A stretch of DNA of 64,000 nucleotides from Coprinellus micaceus (Eukaryota > Basidiomycota > Agaricomycetes > Agaricales > Psathyrellaceae): assembly GCA_951394405.1 (NCBI GenBank), contig OX596345.1, positions 434,001 through 498,000 of the forward strand, written 5' to 3'. Positions 21,684 to 35,515 of this stretch are shown one piece after another. The notes beneath the pieces were generated by a model. It searched no databases, had not been told where the DNA came from, and saw only the letters and a list, made by a program, of their open reading frames with translations. A program made the translations under genes and the position numbers. Numbering within the stretch: position 1 is the first letter of the stretch; every line of letters starts with the position of its first letter.

Positions 21684-24600
21684 GATGATAGAAGAGGCGG
21701 GTGCAGGTCTAGGGTGAGGTTGGCGCCGAAGGTAGAGCGAGGGAGTCACTGCGGGCTGGGCGGTATGAGAGTGAGGAGGGGGTGAAAGCTGAGGGAACCA
21801 GACGTGGGTCCAGTGTGCTTATAAGGCCAAAGCATGAGTGAGGGTATGAGGGTAGATTTTCGAGATCCCCAATAGGCATTGCGAGCGGAACCAGTTTCGT
21901 TTCCACAGACAAAATTACAGAGAAGCTGGGAAGAGCTGGGATCGGACATTTCTGGATCAGAGAGAGGATCCAATCTCGTCGTCACACCAATCCCGATATG
22001 GCGGTCAAAGGCACGGGCATTCGCCACGTGCGAACAGCGACGCATTCACACACCGTATGTTCTGATCTCAGATCCGCCCCGGTGGAAGTCGAACATGCAA
22101 CCCCTTCAAGGCATTCATATCAACGATTGATAACTCATACATACGCCGTCAAGATCGAGGATGTATGAATCAAGGTGGCACGATAAGGCCACCTATCTAA
22201 AGTTATGTCTAGCAACCCCTACATGGCCATAGTCTATTTGACCTGGCACAAGAAGTTCATGTTGTCAAGTGCGCTATTACTGACTTCAAAGCTTAACTCT
22301 GACTTCTCGATCGATGTAGCATTCACCCAGGCTCAAATGAGGCGGTCTTCTTGAGTAATAATCTACCTGCGTGGCGGCAGACATCCTAAGGCAGTGAACA
22401 CTTCCGAGGACTGGTTTGATCAGCGCTACCTCATTGAAGGAATCCACGAATAGGTCGTTCACTTGAAACACGGTGATGTACCGGCGAGTTTCTGTCGGAT
22501 GAGAGCCTATCACGGGAGGGGGATGCTACCCTCGGTCATACCGCAGGCTGCCAGTGATGTCTAAAAACATTGCCGGCTTGTCTTCTCGAAGTGTTTTCGG
22601 TGAGGACCCATGGAGATTTGGCATCCTGCAAACTGTTGTAGCTGTATTTTCCGATTGACCGCCATTTCAACTTGGGTTCGCACACGGCAGCACCGAGGGC
22701 GTGAACAAGGCTCCCTTGACTGCAGGTGTCGCGATCACTTCATTCTCTACCGACATAAAATGAGGGAGAGTCTAAGCGAGAGCTAAGGTACTCCCTGGAT
22801 GAGGCACGGCTCCCATTCGGATTAGATGGGCTGTGGCCATGGCGCAACCAGCGCCTCGTCGGCCCTTCGACTCGAGAACAAGGGAGCCCACTATCGTGGT
22901 CGTTGGAGCGGTATAGCCCCTCCTCGCGACCCGTCAGGGTTGTATTATTTGGGGGGGATGCGTCAGCCTGAGGGAGTCTGGACTGCAAGCCGCACACACT
23001 GCGTCCATGCCGGGGGATTGGTGAACAAGAAAGTAGTGATTCAGCTGGCTGATAGGCCTAAGCCGAGAAGCTCGGAGGGGAGAAGGGGTGGATATCCATG
23101 TCGCACGACTTGCCCTGCGCAAGTTGAGAAGGTATCTCAATGAACTTAGCTGTCGACACCAAGCTACAATCGCGGGGGCCGTCGCGCCAGGGCAGCCTGT
23201 GCCTTGACATTTGGCTGTCGGCTTTGGGTCCAGCAGGCGCCCGAGTTGTTCAATGTGCGAAAATTAGCAGTGAGCGCAGCGGAATCCTTGTCAAAGCGCC
23301 CCCAAAATGAGGGATACGCGGAAGTATTTTGGTCTGATTCCGAGGGTCGGGGGACGAGATACCCCCAGTGGCCCGTTCCGGGATCACACCTACGACATAC
23401 TCGCGTGGGATAAGTTCAGATAGCATACATAGGCTGCGATCATTGTTACGTCGACTTTGGGACTTGATTAGTGCCGCGAAAACTTAGGCTTTGACGAGAA
23501 GTCAAAGCCACGTACCAATACGAGAGTATCATGAGCTTATGACCTGCGCACTCGAATGAGGTATTCGCGACGATGAACGAACTTGCGATGCTTCATCTAA
23601 CTCGAATGAAGTCATGGAGCGACAGGCATCGTCATCCTTGCCAAACGCGGGGTGGGAAAGCATGCACTGGAGGGGTTGCTTAGATAGGCTTGCAATGACC
23701 CGCCGGACTGGTAACTTAGCTTTTCGTAAGGGCTCCCACGAGAATCGTATACATCCTAAACATTCCAGGCTGTGGGTCACATGTGACTTATGTTGGCCCA
23801 TGGAACAAGGAAGCCGGAGATCACTGAGGGAAGTGAGGGGGACTAGGTAAAGCACTTCTAAAGCACTACGGAATCGAAAGAAAATCCCCTGATTTCGGCA
23901 GAGGCTCGATCGTATGGAAGGTCCAGTTGGCGCAAGGCGCTTATGCCACGTGCACGGGCGCCTCTTTAAGCCAAGTCTTGCGCGGCGTATCGCGTTTTCG
24001 AGCCCAGCTTGGCGTAAGGTTCATTTTCTGTGTCTGATCGGGGAGGCGGCGGGGGAATCGAGTTCGTAAAGTCGGACGGCTGCCTCAATGGCGCTAGCCA
24101 TGATTTTTTCACAATCGCCCAAGTCAGTGCAGGAAAGCGTGGTTCTTACGAGAGAGACTCAACAGAGTTGATGGGCATGATGACACTGTGTCGCCGAGAT
24201 TTAGAGTACAGAAGCCGGTTCTGGCATACGACATAAGCATATGTAAACTTGCGTCGATACGTATTCTAAACCAGACCTTTCAATGAGCTCACGGCGTCGA
24301 AAACATACGACGATCAAGTTCCATTGCCGTTTCCAGTGACCTTCGACAGCAGTGCTACCTGAGAAATGGGCATCGTGAAGAAAGCCAAGTGTGATGATGC
24401 GGGTGTAACAAGACACGGCAAGGGAAGCTTTCTCAAGGATCCACTCAATGTAATGAAGATTACTGAGTCAGGATTGCCTCAGAGGCTCAGACGTGTGAGG
24501 AAAGCAGGGCGTTACATTCAGTCAAGCGGCGAAAGAAGCTGCCGAGGATTCAGCACACCAAATCAGCCTTCGTGAGAGCCCCCGGCAGGAGCCACGCGAC

Positions 24601-27600
24601 CGAGGTGTGTACCTTGAAATGGTTCCAGGGAAGACGATGGAGACACCTCTGAGACTGTAACGACCACAGGGTCCCACACCGCCCCTCGTGATCCCCGACG
24701 CTGTTTCTCCCACATGGCTACCGCCGCTGGGATATAACCCCTATGACCCTTGATGCCGGCTTTCGAGCATCCAAAGGTCGGATTTTCCGCGTTGGCCAAA
24801 ATAGGACGCTCCGATTCCCAATTGAGCGACACTGCTCTGCGCATTGGCGCGTGCGGCCTGCTGGATTGGCCTGTCGTAGGGGCGCGTCGGTTTCTCACAC
24901 CAACGGCCCTCGTTGTCTGGTCGCTTCCCGCCGCATGGGGGGCTAGGTCTAGGCCTTGGGAGGGTTGGCTCAGGCGTTTCAGGCTTTGGGATCGAGCGCC
25001 CAAAGGTTGTTCGGGTCCCGTGGGGCATCGCAAAGCTATTCAAAAAGTACAAGGGATTTACGTTATATGATGCGTCTCCCTGAGCATCCTAGCCGAGGTT
25101 CTTGCACGGCTTGGAAGCAACTAAACTCTCCGCAAGGCACCGCTTCAAGGAGCGCGCTGAGAGACCATCACGCGCACGAAGATCGCCGTCGTGACAGGGA
25201 TAATGAATAAGTGCGAAATATCGCGTTAGTAAAACTTGAGTGACATATCGGCTCAGTTGGTTCGTTCGAGGTGGGTCCCTAGACAATCGTAAAGCGAGGG
25301 TATCAGAAAGTTACTCGCATTCGGGATCCTCGGCGTCGCTGATGCTCAAACAAGCTTCCCAATCGAATTTAAATATCGGAAACTCATGGAACCGAGCCTA
25401 TTATAAGCAATCACGAGGGTTTATACCTTAGCGTCCTTGAATTTGAAGGTGACTGCTGCCCGCTCTCGCATCTGATAAGAATTTACCCTGAAAGGCGGCT
25501 GACTGCTTTGTTCCACCAGTTCGGATTATAAGTCAAATCCAAGGTCACCTCGGAATGTATCTTTACGCTATGCATGCATTCGGGATCCCACCGAGCATGT
25601 TGAGGGCTAGAATTGGATTTAACGCTGAACTCGAGTCCCCTTGCCATTAGGCCGCTCTGGGTAATGTATAGATAGATCGGAATGTGCGAAAGTAGAGTTA
25701 TGTCCCCGTTCCTCGGACCTCAATACGGAAGGGGTCAGACCCCGTATCAGGGCAGCGTCAGAGAGCAACGCGTCTGACCCAAGCGAAAGCCAACCGAAGG
25801 GCGACGCCACGAAGGCGCGGAGTACTTAAGCCCCGACCGTCGCTTCGCCGTTGTAGGTCCGTCGCGTTGACTGGTCTCCACGAAGATCAAGAGTAGAAGA
25901 ATCAAGGCGCTCCAACACCTGTCATTCGATGATCATTTCTTCGCTAAGGCAACACCATGCCTCTTCGGAGCTGAGAGAAGTAATATGCTCGAAGTCTCCC
26001 ATCGAGGGAAGGGAACCTTCCTCACTCCAAGTCCGAGACAAGGGAGCTGATCGATCGGATTATCGACCCCTTGCGGTACTGGAGAGATGAAATGAAATGT
26101 TGTCGTCTTCGCTGGTACTAATTGAATCCGCTTCCTGGGGTTCGCGGGACGTGGCCAGACGGCATTGGAGTGTTTGGAAATCCTGCAAAGATAAGGAAGG
26201 CAAAGATCGAAACGGTCTGAAAGGCGTATCCAGAAGCTCCAGACCTTCTTGATGCTTCCTCGAAACCCGTAGGTCGCCTGCAGGTCGCGTAGTAGCGAGG
26301 GTGTCTGACAACTGTTCAATTGAAATGATAAGATCGGGTGATTGGCGCTGCGGGGTGTAGACAAGGACTCAAGTGACGTCAGCGAGACACCTGCAGGTCG
26401 GTGGATGCTTCCCCGGGTTTACGATCCAGGAAAGAAGCTCAGGGCGCAAGAAGTTCAGACAAGTCGCAGTGTTGCATCACTGCGTCGATCGACGTGGCCA
26501 GAGTATCGCGGGAGGCGCATTAGGATGGATATGTAGCATCAGATCCACAGGAGATCAGGTATAGTGGGCGGTAAGGGATTCATCGAATAGGTTTCGAGGG
26601 CGAAGATGTGTGTCCTGAGCGCGATCAGTTAGAGTGGGCGACCAGAAGTTCGTAGGATCACGAAATAGGCCTCGCTCATCAGTGTGTTCGGGCATGCTGC
26701 GTGTTGGATGGGCTGGAGTGTGTGTGGACACCCCGGAATGTTGACAGACGCCCAGAGACCTCCGACGGCCGGAGGATATGGGAGACAGGTCATCGAGGTA
26801 GAGTGAGGTAGAGTGAGTAGCTGAAGTAGGTGCTCCGGCGGACATCTCCACATCCCCATCGTCGGAGCTCGTACGTAGTATCCACCGTAGGCGGTGTCCC
26901 CAAAGTTCAGCCTAGCCGTTCGGTTCCGATATCGCATTGCGTCGACTACGCAGTATCCGAAAGGCCACACTTCCGCCACTTCGGTGGATTTTCGCCGTCG
27001 AAGCGCAGTCGCCGGCGACCATGAGACGGGTCTCGAAAGGCGAGCCAAGTTGTGAGCGGAGTGACCTAAGAATACCGACAGTCGCCCGAGTTGTGTAGTG
27101 GGGTCGAGAGAAGAAAGGGCCTCATCTAGGGGTGGTGGGGCCGAGTGAAGGTTCCCATGTAGTGGTTGGTGGGCCCGAGTTTGCCTTGACGTAGCCTGCC
27201 AACTCTGAGAGCTCGTCGCCTTGTGTTGGTGAAATCTTGGTGTAGGTGGACCTTGACGTTATCCGAGAGCCGGTGTGGTCGATTATGATATTACCAAGAG
27301 GGAGCAGAGGAAGGGAGGGGAAGCAAGAAAAACCATGGGGGTTCTGGTGCACCCAAATGGGTTCACTCCAAGTTAGGAGGATGTACGGAAGCATAATAGC
27401 CGCTGCAGGAGGACACCTAGATCCGAGGCGAAGGTTACGGAGGCCAATAGACGAGACGAACGACGCAGTCAGCCTAGTATGTGAGGTTCTGGAGCGGGCT
27501 CGACGCGATTGAATTGTGATCGTTGCTTGGGGTGGCGGTCCTATAGACTGGACGAAATGTATACGTTTGAGGCCTCCCGTCCAGCGCAACAGCGGCGTGA

Positions 27601-29179
27601 GTGTCAAGCACATGCTGGGGGTAGGGTGAGAACGGCGATAGCCTGTTGAACCAAGGTCGTCGAACCAACCGGACCATGAATAAACCTGAGTCATGACTGC
27701 CAGAGTGAGAACAAAAAAATCATTGTGGTTCTGCACCACGATCCAAAGATGTTCGAGACCCCGTCCCTGTGAAGGACAAGCCCGAGGATCGGAGAAACGA
27801 CTGATATCTAAGCACACCAGGACAAACTTCGTGGTGGGGAAGTGAGCCCGGAAATACCTTTCACTCGAGATGATGTGCCAACTGTACCATCGTGGTATGG
27901 GAATACGTGGTTTGAGTTTGATGTTAACCTATGGCTGCCATTGGTTGGTCCCATGAGGGCTGGTGTGTTAGCATCAAGCGTACGTGAGGACAACTCATAC
28001 GCACCTCTTTCGCAGTGGCGGCGGCCTCCCAATCAAATACGTTCCGTGACCTCTCCAAAATGACCCATGGCCCCAAGTTCTTCCTCGCGAGTCGACATCG
28101 GCGATCGCTCCTTCGCCTGCCATCATTCCCCTCGCATTTTGGCAGTTTAGCCACCGCATCTCGCCTCTGAGGCCATACCCGCACGCCGTCCCCATTTAAC
28201 ACAGGGGGCCCGGGGTCTCCCTCTTGTCGCCCAATTCCTACAACTTAGACCCAGCCCCGCCTGTCGGGGACCCATCCATCGACCCTTGACCTCGATAGGA
28301 TTCTCGCTCTGACGCGACGAGCACAGCCCCTTCCACCAAACCCTAACTACACCATTTCGTGGGTCCGCCTTGTCTTGCCATCGACCCTGAGTGGTCCACT
28401 CGAGCATGCGGTGTACTCCCCAGGACGACCCATGTACATGTACTCATCGCTCAACTCATCTGGTGTGGGTGAGCAGCAACGGAGGATAATCGTGAAGGGT
28501 AAAATAACATCCACCTTGTGCGCTAATGTGTCGGTGAGCGCTGCTGCACCGTCCCAGGGCCTCTCCTCGTCTCTCATGTGTTCCGAGCCCTCCCCAGTCA
28601 CCATCCATTCTTCCCGTACATCTCTAACAAAAGAGGCGGCATCCTACCCTAGACCTCGTTAACACCCTTCTCCAACTTTACGTGCACGGTTGGACGGGGT
28701 CTTCTTTGTCATCCCGAGGTCCGTCGTGCAAGCCATCGGAATCACCCATTCTTCAAATTCGCACCCTCCATAACGTCCAGCTCTTGAGCCGAGCCTAGGG
28801 CGCTCCGCGAATGCGGGAGATAGGAACGCTTCAGAAGAGTTCCACGTCTCTGCAGCGCCTGAAGTCGGTATATCTGGAATATCTTCTCGATGCAGTTGGT
28901 TCTATCCAGCTGTCTCTCCACTCCACGGTGGTGATTCCCCAACTCTAGAATATTCACGCCTTTTATGCCTTCAAAACCATTTCCTCCTCGAACATCCCAG
29001 CCACTGCTCTTTGCCTCGTCGCATCCGCTACCTCCCGACGCCTTCGGTGAATTAGGCCGTTCACTAAGCTGATGCATCGATATCGGTGGTATTTCTTCTG
29101 CCGATCCTCGACTAAACGGACAAGGAAACGACCGCTGACAGTCCACAACTTTCCCTTCACATCTGGGCGCCTAGCCACA
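21684..29179. other. Gene desert with relics
   Basis: Seven and a half kb with no supported gene. Many open frames of 60-160 residues and one of 231 (minus, 27122-27817) are present, but none shows a motif or a chain of splice-compatible exons. The 231-residue frame is opposed by a plus-strand frame at 27246-27512 that looks equally protein-like, so neither is called. A minus-strand patch at about 24560-25030 and another at 26560-27050 may be coding remnants. No tRNA, rRNA or terminal-repeat element was found. Confidence 0.45.
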
Positions 29180-30322
29180 TCAGGATTTTGAGCCTCGCAT
29201 CCGCAATATGGGCGACCGATTTACGCACTTTACGAAGTTACGGTAATCCCTTGTCCTCCGTGGTCGGGTCGGAAATACCATTGATTCGACCCGGGTACAC
29301 TGGGATAGTAACTCTCCGGCCATGACTCCGCCTTCGTTTTGCGGTCGTCGGGACGGAGAAATAGAAATGTAAAAACGCCGATGTTGTCGGAGTCTCGGTG
29401 CAGGATGTTGGCCGGGCGTATGTGTCTCGAAGCTTGGGGATAGAGATTGGGAGGGTCTATCGCTAGCGGGAAGAAAAGGACTTGTCTCCGGGAGTAAAAA
29501 CTTGGTAGCAACCGACAAGACCTTGACTCGAAAATGTGACGAGGAGCTGATAGGAAGGTCCTGGGTTCGGGAGAAGCGGCTAGAGTCCGATCGTTGCAGG
29601 GGGCTACAGGTACAAGCATCGGGCCAAAACAAGCAAACTTCATCGATGAGAATAGGCATCCAAGCATCTTCATGATCAATACGAGATCAGCTGCGGCGTC
29701 GAAGCAAACAGACGAAGCAGGATTAGCGCTCTTGAAAGATTGCCAGCTCGTCGGAAATTACAGACTCGAGGCGTGTCCACTGAAGACCTTGGACCTACCG
29801 CCAAGTCCAGATTGATGTAGGCCGGGGAGGCTTTGAAAGACGTGATATCATACCAACTGCGTCTTCTTCGCAGGATGCAGACCAACGCCGCGACGTCGTC
29901 ATCCTCTGATTCCTCAGACGCTCGAGGACTACAATAGGCTAAATCATGATCCTACCACCCTTGAAACATATCCAAGCATACATACCAGTAAGCATCTGCG
30001 CGTCCACGGACATACAAAGGCTGATACGAGCCCAAACCTAGAGAGAAGTGCGTTCCTGCGTTCGATGTTGCAACAGACTCTGGCTGCTGTTGCTGCTGTC
30101 ATCAGTGGCGGCGATAGAGAGCGAGTTCTCCAGGACTGAGAGACCCGAAGCTGGGAGCATCCTGGAGACTTCAAGAGGCTTCAAGGTTCCCAGTAGACCG
30201 TAGATGCGTGGACCTGGACGAGATATGACGGATCTGGAGTCGAGAACCTCGTGGTTCGGTGCAAGGAGGGCGAATGTTTCGTGGGAAGGGAAACCTACGC
30301 CATCACTGTGTGGGAGCGACAA
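29180..30322 (-). pseudogene. Possible decayed multi-exon gene
   Basis: The minus strand shows protein-like blocks separated by intron-like gaps with good borders, for example a gtatgt...tttag gap at about 29938-29984. The blocks include PRIYGLLGTLKPLE (about 30180-30200), a SYQPLYVRGRADAY block (about 29990-30030) and LQWTRLESVISDELAIFQ (about 29740-29795). The frames do not join without stops or shifts. The family was not recognised. A weak resemblance of the first block to the start of SAC phosphatase domains was noted but not trusted. Confidence 0.3.
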
Positions 30323-30708
30323 TTGTCACAGCTTCCTCCTGAATTCTACATGCCCTGACCCCATCAGCTGGCACCTGTTGGTGGCGAACGGCGACATCCT
30401 CGACGCCAGAATATCGACTAAGACCTTCTACTCTACCGAAGGCATTGAAGAGGAAGAACGAGGAGAGGGTGATATTCGAGGTGAGTGTCATAAAAGTCTG
30501 AGACTATGGATGCAGGACTCAATTACATCCCCATCAAATAGCTTGATACCCCTGCTCCAATTTTCTTGTTGACCAGTGACGAGGCGGGTCATCGGTGGCG
30601 TATGTTCGACATTTCTCGCCTCTACCACGTCTTTTCGCTAAGCCTTGGAACCCCCACTTCACTTCAGGACTGGCCTAGTTGCCCCGAGTCTGTGACAAAG
30701 TCGGGCAC
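30323..30708. other. Upstream region of the disordered-protein gene
   Basis: Probable promoter and leader. A plus-strand frame at 30204-30572 ends before the gene, and no splice join to the main coding region is convincing. Confidence 0.4.
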
Positions 30709-33700
30709 ATGGGATTAGGACTCGGATTCAAGCTTTCGCGGTCTCAAAGCTCGAGGAAGGACACTCAGGACGAAGACCCATGGTACATTCCGTACAACGG
30801 ACCATACGAGCCGCCACGGCAATCTAGCCAGCGAAGCAGGGCGCGTGACAGCTGGGGGGATCCTATCGACGACGAAGACGATGGTTTGGACGAGTCGCTA
30901 GGGGTGGAAGAGCTCCGGAAGAGGTTTGGAGGGGGAAACCACCACCAATACGCCGGTCCCGGGGACTTCAAGCCAGGTCTGCGAAATAGGTCAGTTTCCC
31001 TAGCATCTGGCAGGTCGGTTTCTTCTGGCGTCGATCCAATGCACGGAAGCGGCACCTTTCATCAGCGTTCCAACCAGAGACCACCAGTCGCGTCGTACAT
31101 CAACGTGGATACCAGTGGTGGAGTGGGCGAATCTCCAATGCCCAATGCGTCGGCGAGGGAACCAAACACATCCAGTCGTATGAGTGTGGTGGGAAGCATC
31201 TTTAGCTTCAACTCGTCGAACCGGAAGAGCTTCACGTCTCCAAAGACACCCAGAAACGGTGATACTCGCAGACCGCGACCTCCGAAGCTCAAAACGCACG
31301 GGGAAGTTCCGAAAGTCGCAGTTCGATTGGGACCTACCTCGAGCTCCTCATCGGAATCCCAGGGCGACTCGCCACGGAAGCGTCTCATACCCGCCCCTAG
31401 TGTTCCGGTGGTAGCAGCAAGGACCGACGAGGACGACTACTACAACAGCTACTACGCTACGCTGTTGAAAGGTCCAAAACCCGAAGTCTCGCCAGAACAT
31501 CCACAATTTGGCGTTAACCCTCGAGCGGCTCCTCGCCCAGACTCTGGATCAACCGTTTCTCAACAAGGAACATTCTCATCACATTCCATACACCCCTACG
31601 CCTTCACCTTCCCCCGGACAGAACCCGGGACACCCGCCCAGCAAGAACCTCCGCTCTCTGCCCGCGATCCCCCACGGCTGGCGTTTGTATCTCCCCCGCC
31701 ACGGTCGACCGGGCCAACCAATGGATCTCCCTATAAACAGCTCAAAAACGCGTCCTCGACGCCTAATCTACGGTCACCAGGCAAGCTCGAGAATTCAAGG
31801 TCTACCGACCGTTGGTTGTCAGCGCGGAATTGGTGTGACGCGATTCTTTTCCCTCGCCCACGACTTAGGATCAAGGAAGAGTCGCTGGAGGGCCATGCCA
31901 TCATCAGTCCACCGACAACACCCCTGGTAGATAGTCATGCCTACGCCTCCAATTCAGCCGCTGTCGCGCCCGCGCCTGTTCTCACGTCGCGGGTTCTTGC
32001 ACATTCCCGCTCGCTGGTTGACTTAGCAACTAAGAGCCAACCGCCCACTGTGCCGCCCACAGCGCGGCCGGGCGCGGGTGACGGGCCGCTGCCTCGACCG
32101 AGGAGCTTTGCTCAGGACGACTTGGCCCTCCTCCGACCAGTCCTCTCCTTGGAGAAGTGAGTACAGAACACCCCTTTCAGTCATTTCGTCTTACTGATAA
32201 CGTCATGCAAGGGTCATCGAGGAGGGACAAGAACTCGATAAAGAACGAGACCAATGGAAACGGCAGGCGACTTCGTCCATCGGAAATACACGCGCTCGTA
32301 ATTTGTCAAGGACACGAGCCAAGTCTCTGACGCAAAAAGGAAGGCAAGGACATCGCCCACAAAACAGTTTTGACTACCTTGCCGCCCGCGCGTGCCTCGG
32401 TAGCCAGAACCTCACACCAGTCCTCCCTCCCCGGTCTCAAACAACCTCGTTCAGCGACACACCAGGGGCACTCTCCTCGATCGGCCGGTCGTCACAAACG
32501 CGCTCGAACTCCATCTCGATTTCGAAGTCCAAATCGTCTCAATCCCACTCTCGAGGACACTCAAAGAACGAGTCCTGGGGTCACTCGGTCTCGAAAGCTG
32601 CAGCGACAGCTCCATCTCCGGTGGTTGTCGCAAATACCGAGCTCGATGACAAGCTGGCGGGTATAGAGGGTGCATTGAGGCGTGATGAGGTCAGGCCCCT
32701 GCAAGCACCAGCCATCGTGCAGCCAATCGACCATCCTTACGCCAATTCTCCGGCAGATCGAATCTCACCGACACCTTCAGGAGTTAGCGACATCAGGATG
32801 GGAATTGCGATCTCAACGCCTCCCCTCATCGAAGAAGTCCTTGATCGTGAAACCATTCGCATGCCCTCTCATCCTTATGCTCAGGCGGTATTTGTACCCA
32901 ACCCACCCCGCGCCGTTGGGCCCAGCCAGGCAGCTCCACATAGTACAGCGCCTACCCCCGTCGCATTCATCACCCCCCACCCCTACGCTCATCCCTATGC
33001 TGTCGCCGCGGAGCCCGATGAAATATCTGCCTTCGTCGCACAAGTACGCAGTGATGACACCGTCAGCCCGCAGAACAAGATGTGGGCACAGCTCTCGCCT
33101 GGTGTCGTTCGTGAAATTCTCCCATCGGACCTCCGACGCTACTCCCCATTCTTGCCTCAAGTCCCTAGTGGTGATAGAGGATCTGTGGTGGGAGTCGAGG
33201 AGGCTTTGAAGTACACCAGCCACCGAGATAGTCCCGATAGCGGTCTCGGCACCAGTGAAACCCATGTTTACGTTCCAACGACGACACCCAGAGGTGTGCA
33301 AAGGTTCGCGTCAAAACCTGGTGAGGTGAACCGGCCACATCGTGAACCCGTACGCTATGACGCAAGCCAACCCATCTACGCGCATCATCGTGGCCGCTCA
33401 GTGGAGCTTTCCCAACCTCCGCCGCAGCCTCCGCCTCCCATCCCCTCCTTCCCCATTGCGACGGAGCGTCCTCCCGTTCGACCTGGTTTGGCGCCTGTTT
33501 CTCCGTCGCCTGCCCCTACATCTGGGTCTGTTTCTCCAGATGGAGATCATCGTTTGGGCAGTCCAAACGATCTGGACAGCTTCCATGACCTGTTCTACAA
33601 GCCGAACCATGCTAGGGCCTCCCTCGAAGACCACCCACTCCATTCATCTAGTTCTGGTGTATTGACTGGGGATATTGCGCTCCGCACTAGGCGGACAGGG

Positions 33701-34489
33701 AGCGGGTTGACGAGTTTGGCTAGGCAGCTGAGCGAAGAGTTCGAGCAGATGGAGCGGGAGAGGGAGAGGACGGATAGCCAGTATTCTCGATCGAGCGGGT
33801 CTGTCAGGCTTCCACTTGGCCTCGCAAGGAGGCCAACGGAGTCCAGTCTGCAATTCGTTTTCGAAGAAGGTCAGAGATCTGCGTCCCCGTTGCAGGAGGA
33901 AAATGTAGCAGACCTGGATACGACGGCGGTGTTCAAACCGCCTTTCGCTGTGCCTGAAGATGTTCATTCCAGCAATTCGTCTTTCGTTGAGAGGACCGTC
34001 GAAGATGAAGACGATAATGGTAAGTGCATACTTCAGTACCGCCTTCGAATATGATGTCTAATATGCGCCTCTTTAGCCCGAATGCGTGTAGGTGTCGTCG
34101 AGTCGGTCTCCACTCCACCGGCAGAGATAGCTGCTCGAAGGAGGTCTTACACTGGCCTCCTATCTGAAGGCCCCGATCACTTACCCATACCCCAGTCGTC
34201 GTACTTTGAGAAGCATCAAAGTACCTTACTCTCCCCTGCCACCGACATGACGAGGAGCAGTTACATGACGACTTCTACATCAGGCTCTCGGATGTCTAAC
34301 CTTTCTGATTTCCCTATCCCACCAAGCTTGCCTTCGCACCACGACCTAACCCTCAATACCTCCCTCAGCTCTCGCGAAATAGAGAACCCTACCTCCCATC
34401 CCATGTACCCCCACGACAGGCGCTTCACTTTCGGCGTCGACCAGGACGCAGCTGATGTCGCTGATTCGCTTTCGAACCCGGACCACTAA
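30709..34489 (+). CDS. Large disordered protein with HPYA motifs, unknown function
   Basis: Three exons (30709-32156, 32212-34019, 34077-34489) give 1222 residues; the introns are 55 and 57 bp with clean borders. The ATG at 30709 was chosen; the open frame extends 10 codons further but without an ATG. The product is Ser/Pro/Arg-rich with no folded domain recognised. Seen: an N-terminus MGLGLGFK with Gly2, an early DEDPWYIPYNGPYEPP segment, and five HPYA tetrapeptides between roughly residues 290 and 770. An EEGQELDKERDQWKRQ charged helix lies just after intron 1. Many Ser-Pro sites suggest phospho-regulation (inference). Long coding exons with codon-like composition across 3.7 kb make it a real gene. 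The function is not known. Confidence 0.75.
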
Positions 34490-35515
34490 TTTATGCATCA
34501 CATTCATTGGTATCCACATCACTTGTTCCGCTTTTTATCCTTATTTGAATGGGACCCCTTACATCTACTGCTATCCGACGCGTTCTCTTGTGTTTATAAA
34601 TACCCCCTACCCCTACCATAGTGTACTTTTACATTTGGACTCTTCGCTTCGAGGGACGCATTCGTACTGTAAGGTTGAATGTCTGTTCGTTTGGTCACCC
34701 CAGGTGCCTGTGGGTGGTGCACTCCCGCTCCTTCTAGATTTCGTTTGTATACTGGCACTGGGATCTTAATGTGTGTTGTGTCTACTGGATTGTCGGATTC
34801 ATGGCGTAAAGTCTGTAATACTCACCTATACTACTCCTCGGAATTCTCCCTTCACCGCCTACTCGTGTTCGAGGGCTTTGAAGGGGGCTTTGCTTCCGGA
34901 CAAACCGGGGAATGGGGAGACGACGATATCAGTTTCTGGTGTCCGCCCGAACGTGCCAGCAGGACTGAACTCCTCACCAGCACACCTTTCCTCCTTTCAT
35001 GCTAGCTTGAGGTCATTGGGGCAGGACCGGCGGTATTGAAGGAGTTCACTGGACATTTAAACGACCCAGTGAGGCAGCAAATGCTTGGTCTCGTGTGAAA
35101 GCTGTTGAGTTTGGGTCTGTGCACAGGCGGGGGGTGCGATGTCGGCTTTCACTCGGCATCAAATTTGGGCGCCTATTGCTGACATCCCGGCGCTCGTTTC
35201 CAGTCCATTGAGTGATGACGCTGCAGACTGAACAGAGAACGTCGATACGAGGGATATTCGAGAGAGAAGACGATTTCATTTTACTATCACTGCCAATTCT
35301 ATAGACATTGACAAAACACCGGGACACAAGCACATAAATAACAGCCCAAACGAGGAAGAGAACGAGACGACGATAATCGATCAAGGGAGCGGAGTATATA
35401 CGAGGTGGAAGGAGAGTCAAGAGCGAGAGAGATATAGGGTGCGCAGCATGTATATGAGAACAAGGGAGGAAACTGTATGTCGTCGAGTAAAGCAGGCACC
35501 AACGCAATAGAAAAG
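34490..35515. other. Intergenic, 3' flanks
   Basis: Downstream region of the disordered-protein gene. The overlapping anonymous frames on both strands are not supported. Confidence 0.45.

Noticed and set aside
27122..27817. 231-residue minus-strand frame
   Set aside because: Longest frame of the desert, but no recognisable family, start context or neighbouring exons; the opposite strand also has a protein-like frame.
29180..30322. SAC-domain phosphoinositide phosphatase
   Set aside because: Only one short block (IYGLLGTLK) resembles the family; the catalytic CxnR(T/S) motif was not found.
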